Below, piece after piece: positions 32,277 to 41,833 of a stretch of 64,000 nucleotides of DNA; position 1 is the stretch's first letter; each line of letters opens with the position of its first letter. A model generated the notes under the pieces. That model worked only from the letters and a program-made list of their open reading frames with translations. It searched no databases and was not told the origin of the DNA. The stretch is from Gordonia amicalis NBRC 100051 = JCM 11271 (GTDB lineage: Bacteria; Actinomycetota; Actinomycetes; Mycobacteriales; Mycobacteriaceae), in the NCBI RefSeq assembly GCF_000332995.1, contig NZ_BANS01000007.1, positions 1 through 64,000 of the forward strand. The letters run 5' to 3'. A program made the position numbers and the translations under genes.

Positions 32277-33881
32277 ATGTCCGACATCTCGCATGGCGAT
32301 CCGGCCGTCCCGGAACCGTCCGACGCCGCCCCGCGTTCTGATGCCGCCGCACTCATCGATCAGCTCCACTCCCTCATCGACGAGCTGCAGACAGTCAATC
32401 TGACCTCGTGCACCGATTCCGAACTCGTGGAAGTCGCCGCGGAGACCGAACGTGCCATCGCGCGACTGAGTTTCGCCGGTGACCGTCAGGTCGTCGATGC
32501 CACCGAACGTGACCTACCCCGAAAGACCGGGCACCGCAGCGTCATCCAGTTCATGACCCACCGCCTGCGGATCGCCGAACCCATGCGACGCCGCGACCAG
32601 ATGTCTGCCACCGCAACCTTTCCCAGCCCCACCGGCGAACCACTCCCACCCCAGCACCCCACCCTGGCCGACGCCTTCGCCGACGGGCATGTCGGCCCCG
32701 CCCATGTGCGCGCGGTCATCGACGTCCTCGACCAGATCCCGCACGCCGTCGACCACGACGTCAAGGTCGCCGCCGAACGACAGATGACCGAGATCGCCGT
32801 CGACCACACCCCCGCCGACATCACCAACCTCGGTGCCCGACTGCTGGCCCACCTCGACCCCGACGGCACCCTCACCGACGACACCGACCGCAAACGACGC
32901 CGCCAACTGTGGGTCAACCGCCAACGCGCCGACGGCACCGCGAAGATGACCGCCACCCTCACCCCCGAACTGCTCGCCCGCATCACCATGCTCCTGGCCG
33001 TGTGGGCCAAACCCGGCATGAACAATCCGAACGATCCCGACTCCCCCCACGGGTCGATCGACGACGCCGACCCCGACGCGGTAGCTGCCGCCGCCGACCG
33101 CGACGACCGCACCCCGGCCCAGTTGAACCACGACGCCCTCAACGCCCTGCTCAAAGTGGTGTTCGAGGACGGACTCCTGGGTAAGAGCCACCGCGGACTC
33201 CCCGTGCAGATGATCTTCAAAGCCGACCTCAACGATTTGATCCGCGAAGCCGGGTTCGCCACCACCGCCACCGGCACCCTGATCCCGATCAAAGATCTCA
33301 TCACCCTCGCCGCCGACGCCCAACCCTGGCTGGCCGTGTTCAAAGACGCCACCGCGATACCGCTCTACTTCGGGCGCGGCAAACGCCTGGCCACCCGCGA
33401 ACAACGCCTCGTGTCCTTCGCCCGACCCGACGGCGAGGTCTGCTCCACCCCCGACTGCGACCTAGCGGCCACCCACGTGGAAATGCATCACGCCCAACTC
33501 GATTGGGGTCTGGGCGGGCTCACCGACATCACCGACCTGACCCCCGCGTGCTCGAAACACAATCGGATGGTCGGCGATCAACCCGGCCAATACACCACCC
33601 GCATGGTCCGCGAGGGACCCGACGAAGGGCGTTGCGCCTGGCGGCTCAATGCCGAACCCGGAGCGCCCCCGAATCCCGAACGCATCAACCGGCGACCCGA
33701 CATCCCCCGCCGATTCGCCGAACACCTCCAACACGTACGCACCGACATCCACGGACCCACCACGGCGTCCGGCGATCAACCACGCCTGCACCTGCGCCAA
33801 ATCATCGACCTACGCAACGCCTCCGACGCCGAAGCCACCCTCGCCTCGATAATGCTCGCCGCCGCATACCCGCGCGCCTGA
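32277..33881 (+). CDS. DUF222/13E12-repeat protein with C-terminal HNH nuclease domain
   Basis: The ATG at 32277 (GAAGGGGGTG ribosome site) gives 534 residues. The N-terminal half is DUF222: DSELVEVAAETERAIARLSFAGDRQVVDA, ADAFADGHVGPAHVRAVIDVLDQIP and RRRQLWVNRQRADGTAKMTATLTPELLARI. The C-terminal part has the HNH-type core CSTPDCDLAATHVEMHHAQLDWGLGGLTDITDLTPACSKHNRMV. Such proteins are multi-copy in mycolate actinobacteria and are suspected of mobility or DNA-damage roles. The SOS box upstream agrees with the latter. A perfect 20-bp-arm hairpin follows the stop. Confidence 0.9.
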   Translation: MSDISHGDPAVPEPSDAAPRSDAAALIDQLHSLIDELQTVNLTSCTDSELVEVAAETERAIARLSFAGDRQVVDATERDLPRKTGHRSVIQFMTHRLRIAEPMRRRDQMSATATFPSPTGEPLPPQHPTLADAFADGHVGPAHVRAVIDVLDQIPHAVDHDVKVAAERQMTEIAVDHTPADITNLGARLLAHLDPDGTLTDDTDRKRRRQLWVNRQRADGTAKMTATLTPELLARITMLLAVWAKPGMNNPNDPDSPHGSIDDADPDAVAAAADRDDRTPAQLNHDALNALLKVVFEDGLLGKSHRGLPVQMIFKADLNDLIREAGFATTATGTLIPIKDLITLAADAQPWLAVFKDATAIPLYFGRGKRLATREQRLVSFARPDGEVCSTPDCDLAATHVEMHHAQLDWGLGGLTDITDLTPACSKHNRMVGDQPGQYTTRMVREGPDEGRCAWRLNAEPGAPPNPERINRRPDIPRRFAEHLQHVRTDIHGPTTASGDQPRLHLRQIIDLRNASDAEATLASIMLAAAYPRA

Positions 33882-33890
33882 GATGGCATG

Positions 33891-33931
33891 GGTGTGACGT
33901 TGTGCCCGGAATCCGGGCACAACGTCACACC
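33891..33931. terminator. Perfect 41-bp inverted repeat between convergent genes
   Basis: Arms of 20 bp (33891-33910 and 33912-33931, starting GGTGTGACGTTGTGCCC) pair without mismatch around a single central A at 33911. It starts 10 bp after the DUF222 stop and lies about 100 bp from the convergent membrane-protein stop. No T-run follows on either side. It probably acts as a bidirectional terminator; such a long perfect palindrome could also be a protein site or a transposition target. Confidence 0.7.
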
Positions 33932-34030
33932 GATCGAAAGCAGGGAGCCCGATGCTCGCGGAGGGCGGCGCGACGAGCAGGCGTCGCACCCAAGCCGAGG
34001 ACGCCGGACAGCATGCGACCTCGTCCCGGG

Positions 34031-36148
34031 TCAGCCCGCGGGCGGCGCCTCGACAGGCGGGGCGCCCACAGCCGGCACACCCTCCACGGGCGCAGGCGGG
34101 TACACCAGGTCGTTGACGCGGTAGACGACGGCCTCGCCCTGCCGGAACACCTCGGTCAGGCCGGGAGCCCCGTTCTCGCGCAGTTCCAGGAACGGGTCGC
34201 CCTGGTGGCCGTTCTCGGGATCGGGCCGGCCGCGCTGGAACTCCCAGTAGCTCGTCGGGGAGTCGATCACGTAGTGCACGTTCATGTCCCGGACGATCTG
34301 GTCGATCGCGGGGTCGGCGCCGATCTTCGCGACACCCCAGAAGACGTCGCGCTGCCGATCGGAGAACTCGTTGGCGCGGTAGAACGGGAACATCGGGGTG
34401 ACGCCGGTGACCGGGTACATCCAACCGGTGCCCTGGTCGAGGTTGTTGAGGACGAGCACGTCCTGGGCGTCGGGTTGCGAGGCGAGCCATGCGTAGGCGG
34501 CGAGGTCGTCAGGGCCGATGTACTTGCCGCCCCGTTCCTTCGACGCGATCTGCGCGTTCGGCGAGTAGCGGACCACCGCGGCGCCGGCGATCAGGGCCAA
34601 CAACACCACGTACGTGGTCGTGACCAGCCAACCGGCGCGGTTCGTGCCCGTGGTGGAGGTCTCGTCGGACGGCCCGAACCGCCGCCCGACGACGCCGATG
34701 AGGGCGACCACGGCCACGCCGATCGCGACACCTGCGGCCGCCGCCGAGAAGATGGCGACCACGAAGGTGAGTCGGTGTGGCGAGTTGTAGAAGTAGCCCC
34801 CGATGGCGCCGAGCGGGTAGGACAGCGGGCCGAGTGACACCACCGAGTTCGTCGTCACGAGCGCGAAGACCAACCAAGCCGCGAGTCCGGCCCAGCACCG
34901 CAACCAGGCCAGGACCCCGAGGCCGAGGACGGTCACGATGATCAGCGGCCAGACCGGGAAGTGATCGAGATTCAGCGGGATCGTGCCGTTGAACGCACCC
35001 TGCGCCAGGCCGTCGAGTATTCCGATCCCTTCCTCACGGAAGTCGAAGAACGGGAGTTCGTTGGTGTCCGCGACGCGGATCGTGCCGAGGACCACCGGGA
35101 AGATCAGGATCAGCGTGAGGACGGCGGTGACCGCGAGGGTCGCGAGATCACCCACACGGCTCACCGCCGGTCGCCAGAGGCCCTCACACAGCCACCACAG
35201 TCCCACGATGACGCCGACGAGGATCAGACCGGAGGGATGCGTGGCCGTCACACCGGCCACCGCCAGAGCGGCCGGTAGCACACGAGACCGGTCGCGGACC
35301 ACGCTGAGAACCAGTACCGCCGCGACCGGAGCAAGACTCACGCCAACCGCATTCGGCACCGAGGTGAGCTGCACTTCGACGTACGGCAGTGACGGGAACA
35401 GCGCGGCGACGGCGGCAGCGGTACCCGCGATGAGAGCGGAGGTGTCGACGTCGTAGCGGTGTCGGGCGAACCAGTAGGCCAGCGACGCCACACCCAGCGG
35501 CACCGTGACCGCCAGTACCGCAGGCGAATACGTGTTGTACAACTCGACCGGATTCGCGCCGGTCAGCGGGAACAGCAAGGCGCCCAGGGCATGCCACGTG
35601 TTCGGGTAGTAGTTGAACCCGTGGGTGTCGTAGTTCATCAGCTCGCCCATGCGCAGGGCCGAACCGATCCCGGTCTCGTGGATCCACCGCAGAGAACTGG
35701 CGTGCCACAACGAGTCCCACACCTGCGAGATGTTGTCGAGTCCCGCGAATGCGGTCTTGGCCACCGGCCGAATGCAGGTGATCGCGATGATGAGCCCGCC
35801 GAGACCGAGACCGGGGACCACGCGCAGCATCGCGGTACGCCCGACTCCTGGTTCGCTCGTATCCGCAGGCACGGGCACAAACCGACGTCCGACGCCGGTG
35901 CGCAGCAGGCGGGAGTACGCCCACGCCCCCGCGAGAGCGAGAACCAGCCCCACGAGCGCCGAGATCGGGTTCCACACGAAGCCGACCGCGGAGTACAGCA
36001 CGGTGAGGATCGAGACCAGCGCGAACGTGATGGCCGGTCCCGCCGCGAACGCCACCGGCCACGGCAGGTTCATCCGGCGTCCTACGAATGCACCAGGCAG
36101 GATCAGCACCAGCGCGGACACGATCACGACCCACGCAGCCAGCACCAT
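34031..36148 (-). CDS. Large multi-pass membrane protein (DUF6541-like)
   Basis: From the ATG at 36148 the product is 705 residues; a GTG at 36166 would add six. It has about 12-14 hydrophobic segments in the first 560 residues. A conserved-looking extracytoplasmic region follows segment 5 (HASSLRWIHETGIGSALRMGELMNYDTHGFNYYPNTWHALGALL). A C-terminal extracytoplasmic domain of about 150 residues contains DVLVLNNLDQGTGWMYPVTGVTPMF and the FSDRQRDVFWG block. The plan resembles GT-C type glycosyltransferases of actinobacterial cell-wall assembly. A catalytic role is inferred only. It sits downstream of the MFS gene on the same strand. Confidence 0.7.
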   Translation of the reverse strand: MVLAAWVVIVSALVLILPGAFVGRRMNLPWPVAFAAGPAITFALVSILTVLYSAVGFVWNPISALVGLVLALAGAWAYSRLLRTGVGRRFVPVPADTSEPGVGRTAMLRVVPGLGLGGLIIAITCIRPVAKTAFAGLDNISQVWDSLWHASSLRWIHETGIGSALRMGELMNYDTHGFNYYPNTWHALGALLFPLTGANPVELYNTYSPAVLAVTVPLGVASLAYWFARHRYDVDTSALIAGTAAAVAALFPSLPYVEVQLTSVPNAVGVSLAPVAAVLVLSVVRDRSRVLPAALAVAGVTATHPSGLILVGVIVGLWWLCEGLWRPAVSRVGDLATLAVTAVLTLILIFPVVLGTIRVADTNELPFFDFREEGIGILDGLAQGAFNGTIPLNLDHFPVWPLIIVTVLGLGVLAWLRCWAGLAAWLVFALVTTNSVVSLGPLSYPLGAIGGYFYNSPHRLTFVVAIFSAAAAGVAIGVAVVALIGVVGRRFGPSDETSTTGTNRAGWLVTTTYVVLLALIAGAAVVRYSPNAQIASKERGGKYIGPDDLAAYAWLASQPDAQDVLVLNNLDQGTGWMYPVTGVTPMFPFYRANEFSDRQRDVFWGVAKIGADPAIDQIVRDMNVHYVIDSPTSYWEFQRGRPDPENGHQGDPFLELRENGAPGLTEVFRQGEAVVYRVNDLVYPPAPVEGVPAVGAPPVEAPPAG

Positions 36149-36248
36149 CACTCCGCGCCTTTCCACACTCGCCTGTCACCCGCGGTGGGACCCGTTTCCA
36201 CTCCCTGCCGGGCCCGACCAAACACTCAGCAGGGTACCCGGCGTCGTA

Positions 36249-37514
36249 TCAGTGCGACTGTCCGGTGACGACGCTCTCGTCGGGCATCGATTGCCCGTCG
36301 GACACCGGGAGGACCTCCGGGCGATGCTTCGAGTGCCCGGACGCCGCGACGGCGAGGCAGGCCAGGGCTGCGACCGCACCGAACACGAACATCTCCGTGT
36401 AGGTGATCGACGTCCAGGTCCCGGTGATCCAGGCCAGGACCGCGGGGACGGCGAAGCCGAGGTAGGTCACGCTGTAGAACACCGCGGTCAGACCGGCGAG
36501 GTCGTCCGGACCGGCGATGCGCTGCACCTCGAGCAGGCCGGCGATCAGTGCCATCCCGTAGCCGCAGCCGAGAAGGGTTGCGGCGACCAGTGACAGCCAC
36601 ACGGTCAGCACGTGTGCCGCCACGGCGGCGACGAACATGCCCGCGACGAGGGTCGTGAGCGCGACGACCACGCCGCGCGAACTGCCCGGCACATCGATGC
36701 GCCGACCCACCGACTGGATGCCGAACCCGGCGCCGAGTCCGAGGACACAGCACAGGGCGGCGAAGGCGATCGGCGCCCCGGAGGTCCGTGCCGACATGAG
36801 CGCCGGGATGATCGCGTACGCCGTCGCGGCGGCACCGAAGACCCACGGCGCGACCGGCAGGACCACGAACATGAAGCGTCGGTGACCGGCGGCGGGGATA
36901 CGCAGGTCGTCGCGCAGGCGGCCGGGCGACAGGCTGGGAAAACGCGTCTCGGGCACGACAGCCAGAAGAGCCCCCGCGCACACCGCGACGGCGATGTTCA
37001 CCAGGTACGGCAGCACATGCGGCCACGGACCCCACTGGGCGAGCACGCCGGCGACACCCGCGCCGATACCGAAGCCGGCGGTCAGGCTCATCGCCGCACG
37101 TCCGGCGCCACTCCCGGCTCGCGCACCGTCACGGTCGGACAGTTCCTTGATCCAGCTGCCGCCGACCGCCATCGACAGGCCAAGCGCGACGCCGCTGCAG
37201 ATGCGTCCCACGGTCAGCAACGCCACCGACTGCGACCCCGCGGCCAGCAACACCGAGCCCAGCGCCGCGAACACCGGCGCCGGCAGCATCAGGGGACGAC
37301 GGCCGAACCGATCCGACAGCGGTCCGCCGATCAGCAGTGCGGGGACGATGCCGAGGACATACGCGAACAGCAGGGCGTCGACGACGACCGGCGAAAGACC
37401 GCTGATCTGGCGGTACATGACGAGCAGCGGGGTGAACTCGTTACCGCCCCACGCGGTCGCGAAGACGGCCAGCGAGACCGCGGGCCATCCGAAGCGGTGA
37501 CGGTTGTCGGTCAT
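36249..37514 (-). CDS. MFS transporter
   Basis: The 421-residue protein has 12 hydrophobic segments and the MFS loop motif GGPLSDRFGRRPLM between segments 2 and 3. A second loop, GIQSVGRRIDVPGSSRG, follows segment 8. The start codon overlaps the stop of the GntR-family regulator (ATGA), so they form one translational unit. The substrate is unknown. Pairing with an FCD-type regulator and the divergent malic enzyme hints at an organic-acid substrate, but that is inference. Confidence 0.88.
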   Translation of the reverse strand: MTDNRHRFGWPAVSLAVFATAWGGNEFTPLLVMYRQISGLSPVVVDALLFAYVLGIVPALLIGGPLSDRFGRRPLMLPAPVFAALGSVLLAAGSQSVALLTVGRICSGVALGLSMAVGGSWIKELSDRDGARAGSGAGRAAMSLTAGFGIGAGVAGVLAQWGPWPHVLPYLVNIAVAVCAGALLAVVPETRFPSLSPGRLRDDLRIPAAGHRRFMFVVLPVAPWVFGAAATAYAIIPALMSARTSGAPIAFAALCCVLGLGAGFGIQSVGRRIDVPGSSRGVVVALTTLVAGMFVAAVAAHVLTVWLSLVAATLLGCGYGMALIAGLLEVQRIAGPDDLAGLTAVFYSVTYLGFAVPAVLAWITGTWTSITYTEMFVFGAVAALACLAVAASGHSKHRPEVLPVSDGQSMPDESVVTGQSH

Positions 37515-38161
37515 GCGGGTTCTCCCGGGAGGTCATGGACACCGGCGAGGTGCCCCGCCAAGAGGTGTTCGAAGCGGTCGGCGTCGGCGGACTCGATGGC
37601 GCCGAGGAGGTCGAGGTGGTCGGCGATGATGCGGGCGGCCACCCCGGCGTCGCGGTGCACCGAGGCGATCGTCATGCGGCGATGCCGCTCGCCCAGCGTC
37701 GTATAGAAATCGGCGAGGAGCGGGTTGTCGCCGGCCGCGGCGATCAGCTGGTGGAACTCGGCGTCGAGCCGCGAGAACTCGGCGACGTCGGTCGTGTCCG
37801 CTCGCCGGTGCGCCTCGAGGTTGGCTCGCAGTCGCGCGGCCAGCTCGGCCACGGCGGCGGGACGGGAGGTGACCGCCCGGACCGCGTGACCTTCGAGGAG
37901 ACGTCGGGCGTCGACGACGTCGCGCTTCTCGCGGTCTCCGATCGGTACCACGAGCGCCCCTCGCTTCGGGTAGAGCCGCATCCACCCCTCGGTCTCGAGC
38001 CGCAGGAATGCCTCACGCACGGGAGTGCGGCTCACCGAGCACCTCGAAGCGATCTCACCCTCGCTGATCAGCTCACCGCCGGCGATCTCATTTGTGAGAA
38101 TTTGCTCTTTGACCTCGGCATATACCCGCTCAGCAGCGGATTCAGCAGAGGTCTGCGACAT
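37511..38161 (-). CDS. GntR-family regulator, FadR/FCD subfamily
   Basis: From ATG 38161 the protein has 216 residues. The wHTH domain reads AAERVYAEVKEQILTNEIAGGELISEGEIASRCSVSRTPVREAFLRLETEGWMRLYPKRGALV, the GntR pattern. The FCD ligand domain follows with RRLLEGHAVRAV, FSRLDAEFHQLIAAAGDNPLL and the last metal-site His in IIADHLDLLGAIES. It likely controls the coupled MFS gene. It is divergent from the malic enzyme gene across a 242-bp gap; I could not define a convincing operator there. Confidence 0.9.
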   Translation of the reverse strand: MSQTSAESAAERVYAEVKEQILTNEIAGGELISEGEIASRCSVSRTPVREAFLRLETEGWMRLYPKRGALVVPIGDREKRDVVDARRLLEGHAVRAVTSRPAAVAELAARLRANLEAHRRADTTDVAEFSRLDAEFHQLIAAAGDNPLLADFYTTLGERHRRMTIASVHRDAGVAARIIADHLDLLGAIESADADRFEHLLAGHLAGVHDLPGEPA

Positions 38162-38403
38162 AGACACAAGTTGTACCTTACCAATGCCTGATGGCGCCGT
38201 CACCAGGGCAGACCCGACTTCCATGACGGTCCTCATCGGTGAGACACTTGATGCGGCCGTAACGAGCGTCACCCTCGCTCACGAGCCCTGATCGCGTCCG
38301 CTGAGCCACCCGCTCGCGTCGATGCGGATCTCGACAGCTCGCGGGCAACGTGGCCGGCGAGACGATGCAACCCGCGTTTCGCGGCATTCAGGAGGACCCG
38401 ACC

Positions 38404-39624
38404 GTGACGAGCACGGAGGACACACGTATGGGCGACACCCCGATCACCGAACCGACCATTGCCGATCTGCCGATCACCGATGACGAGATCTTCTTGGCGC
38501 ACGCCGGCGGCAAGCTGTCCGTCGAGTTGCGCTCGCCGATCGACACTCAGCGCGACCTGTCGATCGCCTACACCCCGGGCGTCGCCCAGGTGTCGCGCGC
38601 GATCGACACCGACGCCACCCTGGTGAACAAATACACCTGGACCGACCGTCTGGTGGCCGTGGTGAGCGACGGATCGGCTGTGCTCGGTCTCGGTGACATC
38701 GGCCCGCGTGCGTCGCTGCCGGTCATGGAGGGCAAGTCCGCACTGTTCCGTAGCTTCGCCGGGCTGAATTCGATCCCGATCGTCCTCGACACCAAGGATC
38801 CCGACGAGATCGTCGAGACCCTGATCCGTCTGCGTCCGAGCTTCGGCGCGGTCAACCTCGAGGACATCTCGGCGCCACGCTGCTTCGAGATCGAGCGGCG
38901 CGTGATCGAGGCCCTCGACTGCCCGGTCATGCACGACGACCAGCACGGCACCGCCATCGTCGTCCTCGCCGCCCTGAAGGGCGCGACGACGCACCTCGGC
39001 CGCGACATCACCGGCCTGCGCGTGGTGATCTCCGGCGCCGGCGCCGCGGGTGTCGCATGCGCCAACATCCTCCTGGCCGTGGGCGTCTCGGACGTCATCG
39101 TGCTCGACTCGAAGGGCATCGTCTCGGAGGGACGCGACGGCCTGAACGAGTCGAAGGCCGAGCTGGCGAGCCGCACCAACCCGCGTGGCCTGACCGGCGG
39201 CGCCGTGGAGGCCCTCGAGGGCGCGGACGTCTTCATCGGCGTCTCGGCCGGTCTCATCCCCGAGGAGATCATCGCGTCGATGAACGACGACGCGATCGTG
39301 TTCGCGCTGTCGAACCCCGATCCGGAGATCCACCCCGAGGCCGCCGCCAAGTACGCGGCCGTCGTCGCGACCGGACGCAGCGACTTCCCGAATCAGATCA
39401 ACAACGTCCTCGCCTTCCCGGGCGTCTTCAAGGGCGCACTCGACGCCGGCGCCCGCCGGATCAGCGAGGGCATGAAGATCGCTGCGGCAGAAGCGATCTT
39501 CTCGGTCGCCGCCGAAGACCTGCGCGCCGATCGCATCGTGCCCAGCCCGCTCGACGACCGGGTCGCACCGGCGGTCGCGGCCGCGGTCGCCAAGGCCGCG
39601 CAGGACGAGGGTCTCTGCTCCTGA
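38404..39624 (+). CDS. NAD(P)-dependent malic enzyme
   Basis: The GTG at 38404 behind an AGGAGG site gives 406 residues. Malic-enzyme blocks are clear: LSIAYTPGVAQVSRAI, RLVAVVSDGSAVLGLGDIGPRASLPVMEGKSALF, INLEDISAPRCFEIE (here VNLED) and MHDDQHGTAIVVLAALKGA. The Rossmann motif is GAGAAGVACANIL, and the C-terminal block is FALSNPDPEIHPE. It decarboxylates malate to pyruvate. The short prokaryotic form lacks the C-terminal phosphotransacetylase-like domain. A hairpin terminator follows. Confidence 0.94.
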   Translation: MTSTEDTRMGDTPITEPTIADLPITDDEIFLAHAGGKLSVELRSPIDTQRDLSIAYTPGVAQVSRAIDTDATLVNKYTWTDRLVAVVSDGSAVLGLGDIGPRASLPVMEGKSALFRSFAGLNSIPIVLDTKDPDEIVETLIRLRPSFGAVNLEDISAPRCFEIERRVIEALDCPVMHDDQHGTAIVVLAALKGATTHLGRDITGLRVVISGAGAAGVACANILLAVGVSDVIVLDSKGIVSEGRDGLNESKAELASRTNPRGLTGGAVEALEGADVFIGVSAGLIPEEIIASMNDDAIVFALSNPDPEIHPEAAAKYAAVVATGRSDFPNQINNVLAFPGVFKGALDAGARRISEGMKIAAAEAIFSVAAEDLRADRIVPSPLDDRVAPAVAAAVAKAAQDEGLCS

Positions 39625-39636
39625 TCGAAGGCTGCG

Positions 39637-39663
39637 CCTGGCGCCGCTCACCGCGGCGCCAGG
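39637..39663. terminator. Bidirectional hairpin terminator
   Basis: An 11-bp perfect stem CCTGGCGCCGC/GCGGCGCCAGG with a TCACC loop lies 12 bp after the malic enzyme stop and 3 bp from the convergent oxidoreductase stop. There is no U-tract, as is common in actinobacteria. Confidence 0.7.
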
Positions 39664-39666
39664 CCG

Positions 39667-40782
39667 CTACCAGCCCATCAGTCCCGCAGATTCTTCCGCG
39701 CTGGCGGGCCCCAACGTCATCCCCCGCCCGCCCGGTCCGGTGACGGCCCAGACTCCGTCGGCGATCGACTCCCGGCACACGATGCGATCAGGTTCGGTGC
39801 ACTGGCTGTAGACACCGGCCCAGCGTCGTTGAATCTGCGGTAGGGCCCTGCCCAGCAGGCCCTCCGTCACCGCCACCAGATGCGCGTAGGGGTCCTCGTC
39901 GACGTCGAACGCGAACGGCTCCTCGTACTCATGGGTGTCCCCGATGGTCAGCCCGCCGTCGAGCCGCTGAACACACAACAACTGCATGCCCTGCTCGGCT
40001 GCGATCGGTCGTTGCGGCTCGGTTCGCCGCAGTTCGTCCAGCGCCGGCCCGGCGAACCCCGGGTAGTAACGCAGGCTGTCGCCGTCGGCGATGGAGGTCG
40101 TCAGCCGCTGCCCGAGCGGGGCCGTCTGCATCATCTGCAGCCGCACCCGGCGGATCGGGAGCTCACCGAACACCTCGTGCAGGAGACCGCGGTGATTTGC
40201 CCCGGGGCACAACAGGACACAGTCACCGGCGTGGACCGTGCCGGCGTCGTCACGCACGGAGGTCCCGTAGATGTCGCGAGCCTCCACACCCGGCACGAAT
40301 GTATACCGCCCCGAACGCGCGAGATGCGCTCGGAGAGCCGGCATCGCCTGTCGCGACTCGACCGCGGCATCGCTCGTACAGTTCAGTCCGGCAAGATATT
40401 CGCCTTGAAGGGCCGGGTTGATCTCGGCGACCTGGGCTCTCGTGAGGAGGCGAAAGCCGCGGCGGTCGGCATCCTCACGGGCGACGACCTCCTCTGCGAC
40501 TGCCACTTCGGCAGCGTTGCGCAGCAATGTGATCGACCCATTGGCACGAAATCCGACAGCCGGGACCAGTGCCCCGATCTCCTCCCAGAGCACGCGCGAC
40601 CGCAGCGTGATCTCCAGTTCGGGCGCCGACCGGCCCGACACCCACACCAGACCGAAGTTGCGGACCGTCGCGCCCCGCGCCTCCAGCTCACGGTCGAGGT
40701 GAACGACGTCGTGACCTCGTTCGACGGCCATCCAGGCGTGCGCGGTTCCGGTGATTCCGGCTCCGACGATGATCACGCGCAT
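39667..40782 (-). CDS. FAD-dependent oxidoreductase, phosphonate-cluster type (TIGR03364-like)
   Basis: The 371-residue protein opens with the dinucleotide motif VIIVGAGITGTAHAWMAVERGHDVVHLDRE. It has the distinctive ATVRNFGLVWVSGR segment and the C-terminal GPGGRGMTLGPA. These fit the DAO-like family found in phosphonate-degradation clusters (TIGR03364, sometimes HpnW). Members are thought to oxidise amino-phosphonates such as 2-aminoethylphosphonate derivatives. The alcohol dehydrogenase lies 37 bp upstream and the hydrolase is first in the operon. It appears intact. Confidence 0.85.
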   Translation of the reverse strand: MRVIIVGAGITGTAHAWMAVERGHDVVHLDRELEARGATVRNFGLVWVSGRSAPELEITLRSRVLWEEIGALVPAVGFRANGSITLLRNAAEVAVAEEVVAREDADRRGFRLLTRAQVAEINPALQGEYLAGLNCTSDAAVESRQAMPALRAHLARSGRYTFVPGVEARDIYGTSVRDDAGTVHAGDCVLLCPGANHRGLLHEVFGELPIRRVRLQMMQTAPLGQRLTTSIADGDSLRYYPGFAGPALDELRRTEPQRPIAAEQGMQLLCVQRLDGGLTIGDTHEYEEPFAFDVDEDPYAHLVAVTEGLLGRALPQIQRRWAGVYSQCTEPDRIVCRESIADGVWAVTGPGGRGMTLGPASAEESAGLMGW

Positions 40783-40819
40783 CGATTCAGATCCTCTCGT
40801 TTCCCATCGGTTTCGGGGT

Positions 40820-41833
40820 CTACGGCGCGACGGCGACGCGTAGCTTGCGGCCGGGGGCCGACCGCACCGCGGTCTCGATCTGTTCGAGTGGTAGCGGATC
40901 GGTCACCAGTTCCGACCACGGATGACGATCCACCGTGCGGCCGAGAAAGGCGACGGCCTCCCGCAGATGGCGTGGCTCATAGTTGTGGATGCCGGTGATC
41001 GTCCACCAGCGTCGGACGATCTGCTCCGGATCGACTTCCAGCAACGGCCCCGGGGCGACGGACCCGGCGAGAACGAGTGCCCCGGAGATCGCAAGCCGCG
41101 GAAGGCTTTCCCGGATGAACGACGCGGCACCGGTGAAATCGAGTACTGCATCGACCATCTCGCCGTCGTCGAGCAGAGCTCCGAAGCTGACCGCTTGTCC
41201 GAGTCGGACCCGGTCGGGGTCGACGATCATCGCGTGGGCCCCGCGGTCGGTGCACACCGCCGCGGCGGTCGTACCAAGCATGCCGGCACCCCGGATCAAC
41301 ACCCTGCGGCCCGACATGTCGCCGGCGCGCTCGACCGCGGCCATGACCGTGGCCGTCGCGCAGGCGGCCGGAGCGGCCACCGCGTCGCCGAGATGCTCCG
41401 GAACCCTGACCACCGCAGTACCCGAAGGCAGCACGATGTGTGTGGCATAGCTTCCCGACAACGTCCAGTCACTGTCGAAGGACTCGTGGCCGACTTTCCG
41501 TACTCGCCGGCACTTGGCGGTGATCCCGCGCCCGCAGCGGTCGCATTCACCGCACGCGACCGTGACCGACCACACGACCCGGTCGCCCACCCGCGCGGGT
41601 GCGCCCGCGCCGACTGCGACGACCTCGCCGACCGCTTCGTGCCCGAGGACCGACGGGCACGGCGACTGTCTACGCCCACTGACGGTGTGCAGATCACTGC
41701 CGCAGACCGTCGCCAGTCGGATTCTGACGACGATCTCTCCTCGCCCCGGCGCGGGTAGCGGCATCTCGACGATGTCGATCCGATCGCCCCGCCACACGGC
41801 GGCGCGGGTCAGACCTGTTTCGAACGTATCCAT
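40820..41833 (-). CDS. Zinc-type alcohol dehydrogenase, phosphonate-cluster type (TIGR03366-like)
   Basis: This 337-residue medium-chain dehydrogenase has the catalytic zinc site VCGSDLHTVSG and GHEAVGEV. Its structural zinc-site cysteines are arranged as ACGECDRCGRGITAKC, and its cofactor loop is modified (IRGAGMLGTTAAAVC). The match to the ADH group linked to phosphonate catabolism (TIGR03366, proposed HpnZ) rests on the neighbours and the short form. The ATG at 41833 lies inside the permease remnant upstream. The substrate is probably a phosphonate alcohol or derived product. Confidence 0.82.
   Translation of the reverse strand: MDTFETGLTRAAVWRGDRIDIVEMPLPAPGRGEIVVRIRLATVCGSDLHTVSGRRQSPCPSVLGHEAVGEVVAVGAGAPARVGDRVVWSVTVACGECDRCGRGITAKCRRVRKVGHESFDSDWTLSGSYATHIVLPSGTAVVRVPEHLGDAVAAPAACATATVMAAVERAGDMSGRRVLIRGAGMLGTTAAAVCTDRGAHAMIVDPDRVRLGQAVSFGALLDDGEMVDAVLDFTGAASFIRESLPRLAISGALVLAGSVAPGPLLEVDPEQIVRRWWTITGIHNYEPRHLREAVAFLGRTVDRHPWSELVTDPLPLEQIETAVRSAPGRKLRVAVAP

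Noticed and set aside
32277-33881. DUF222/HNH gene as a transposase or homing element
   Set aside because: No terminal inverted repeats flank it and it has its own SOS-boxed promoter, so it is treated as a chromosomal gene.
38162-38403. Operator for the FCD-type GntR regulator upstream of its gene (around TTGTACCTTACCAA)
   Set aside because: The half-sites match poorly; no convincing palindrome was found.
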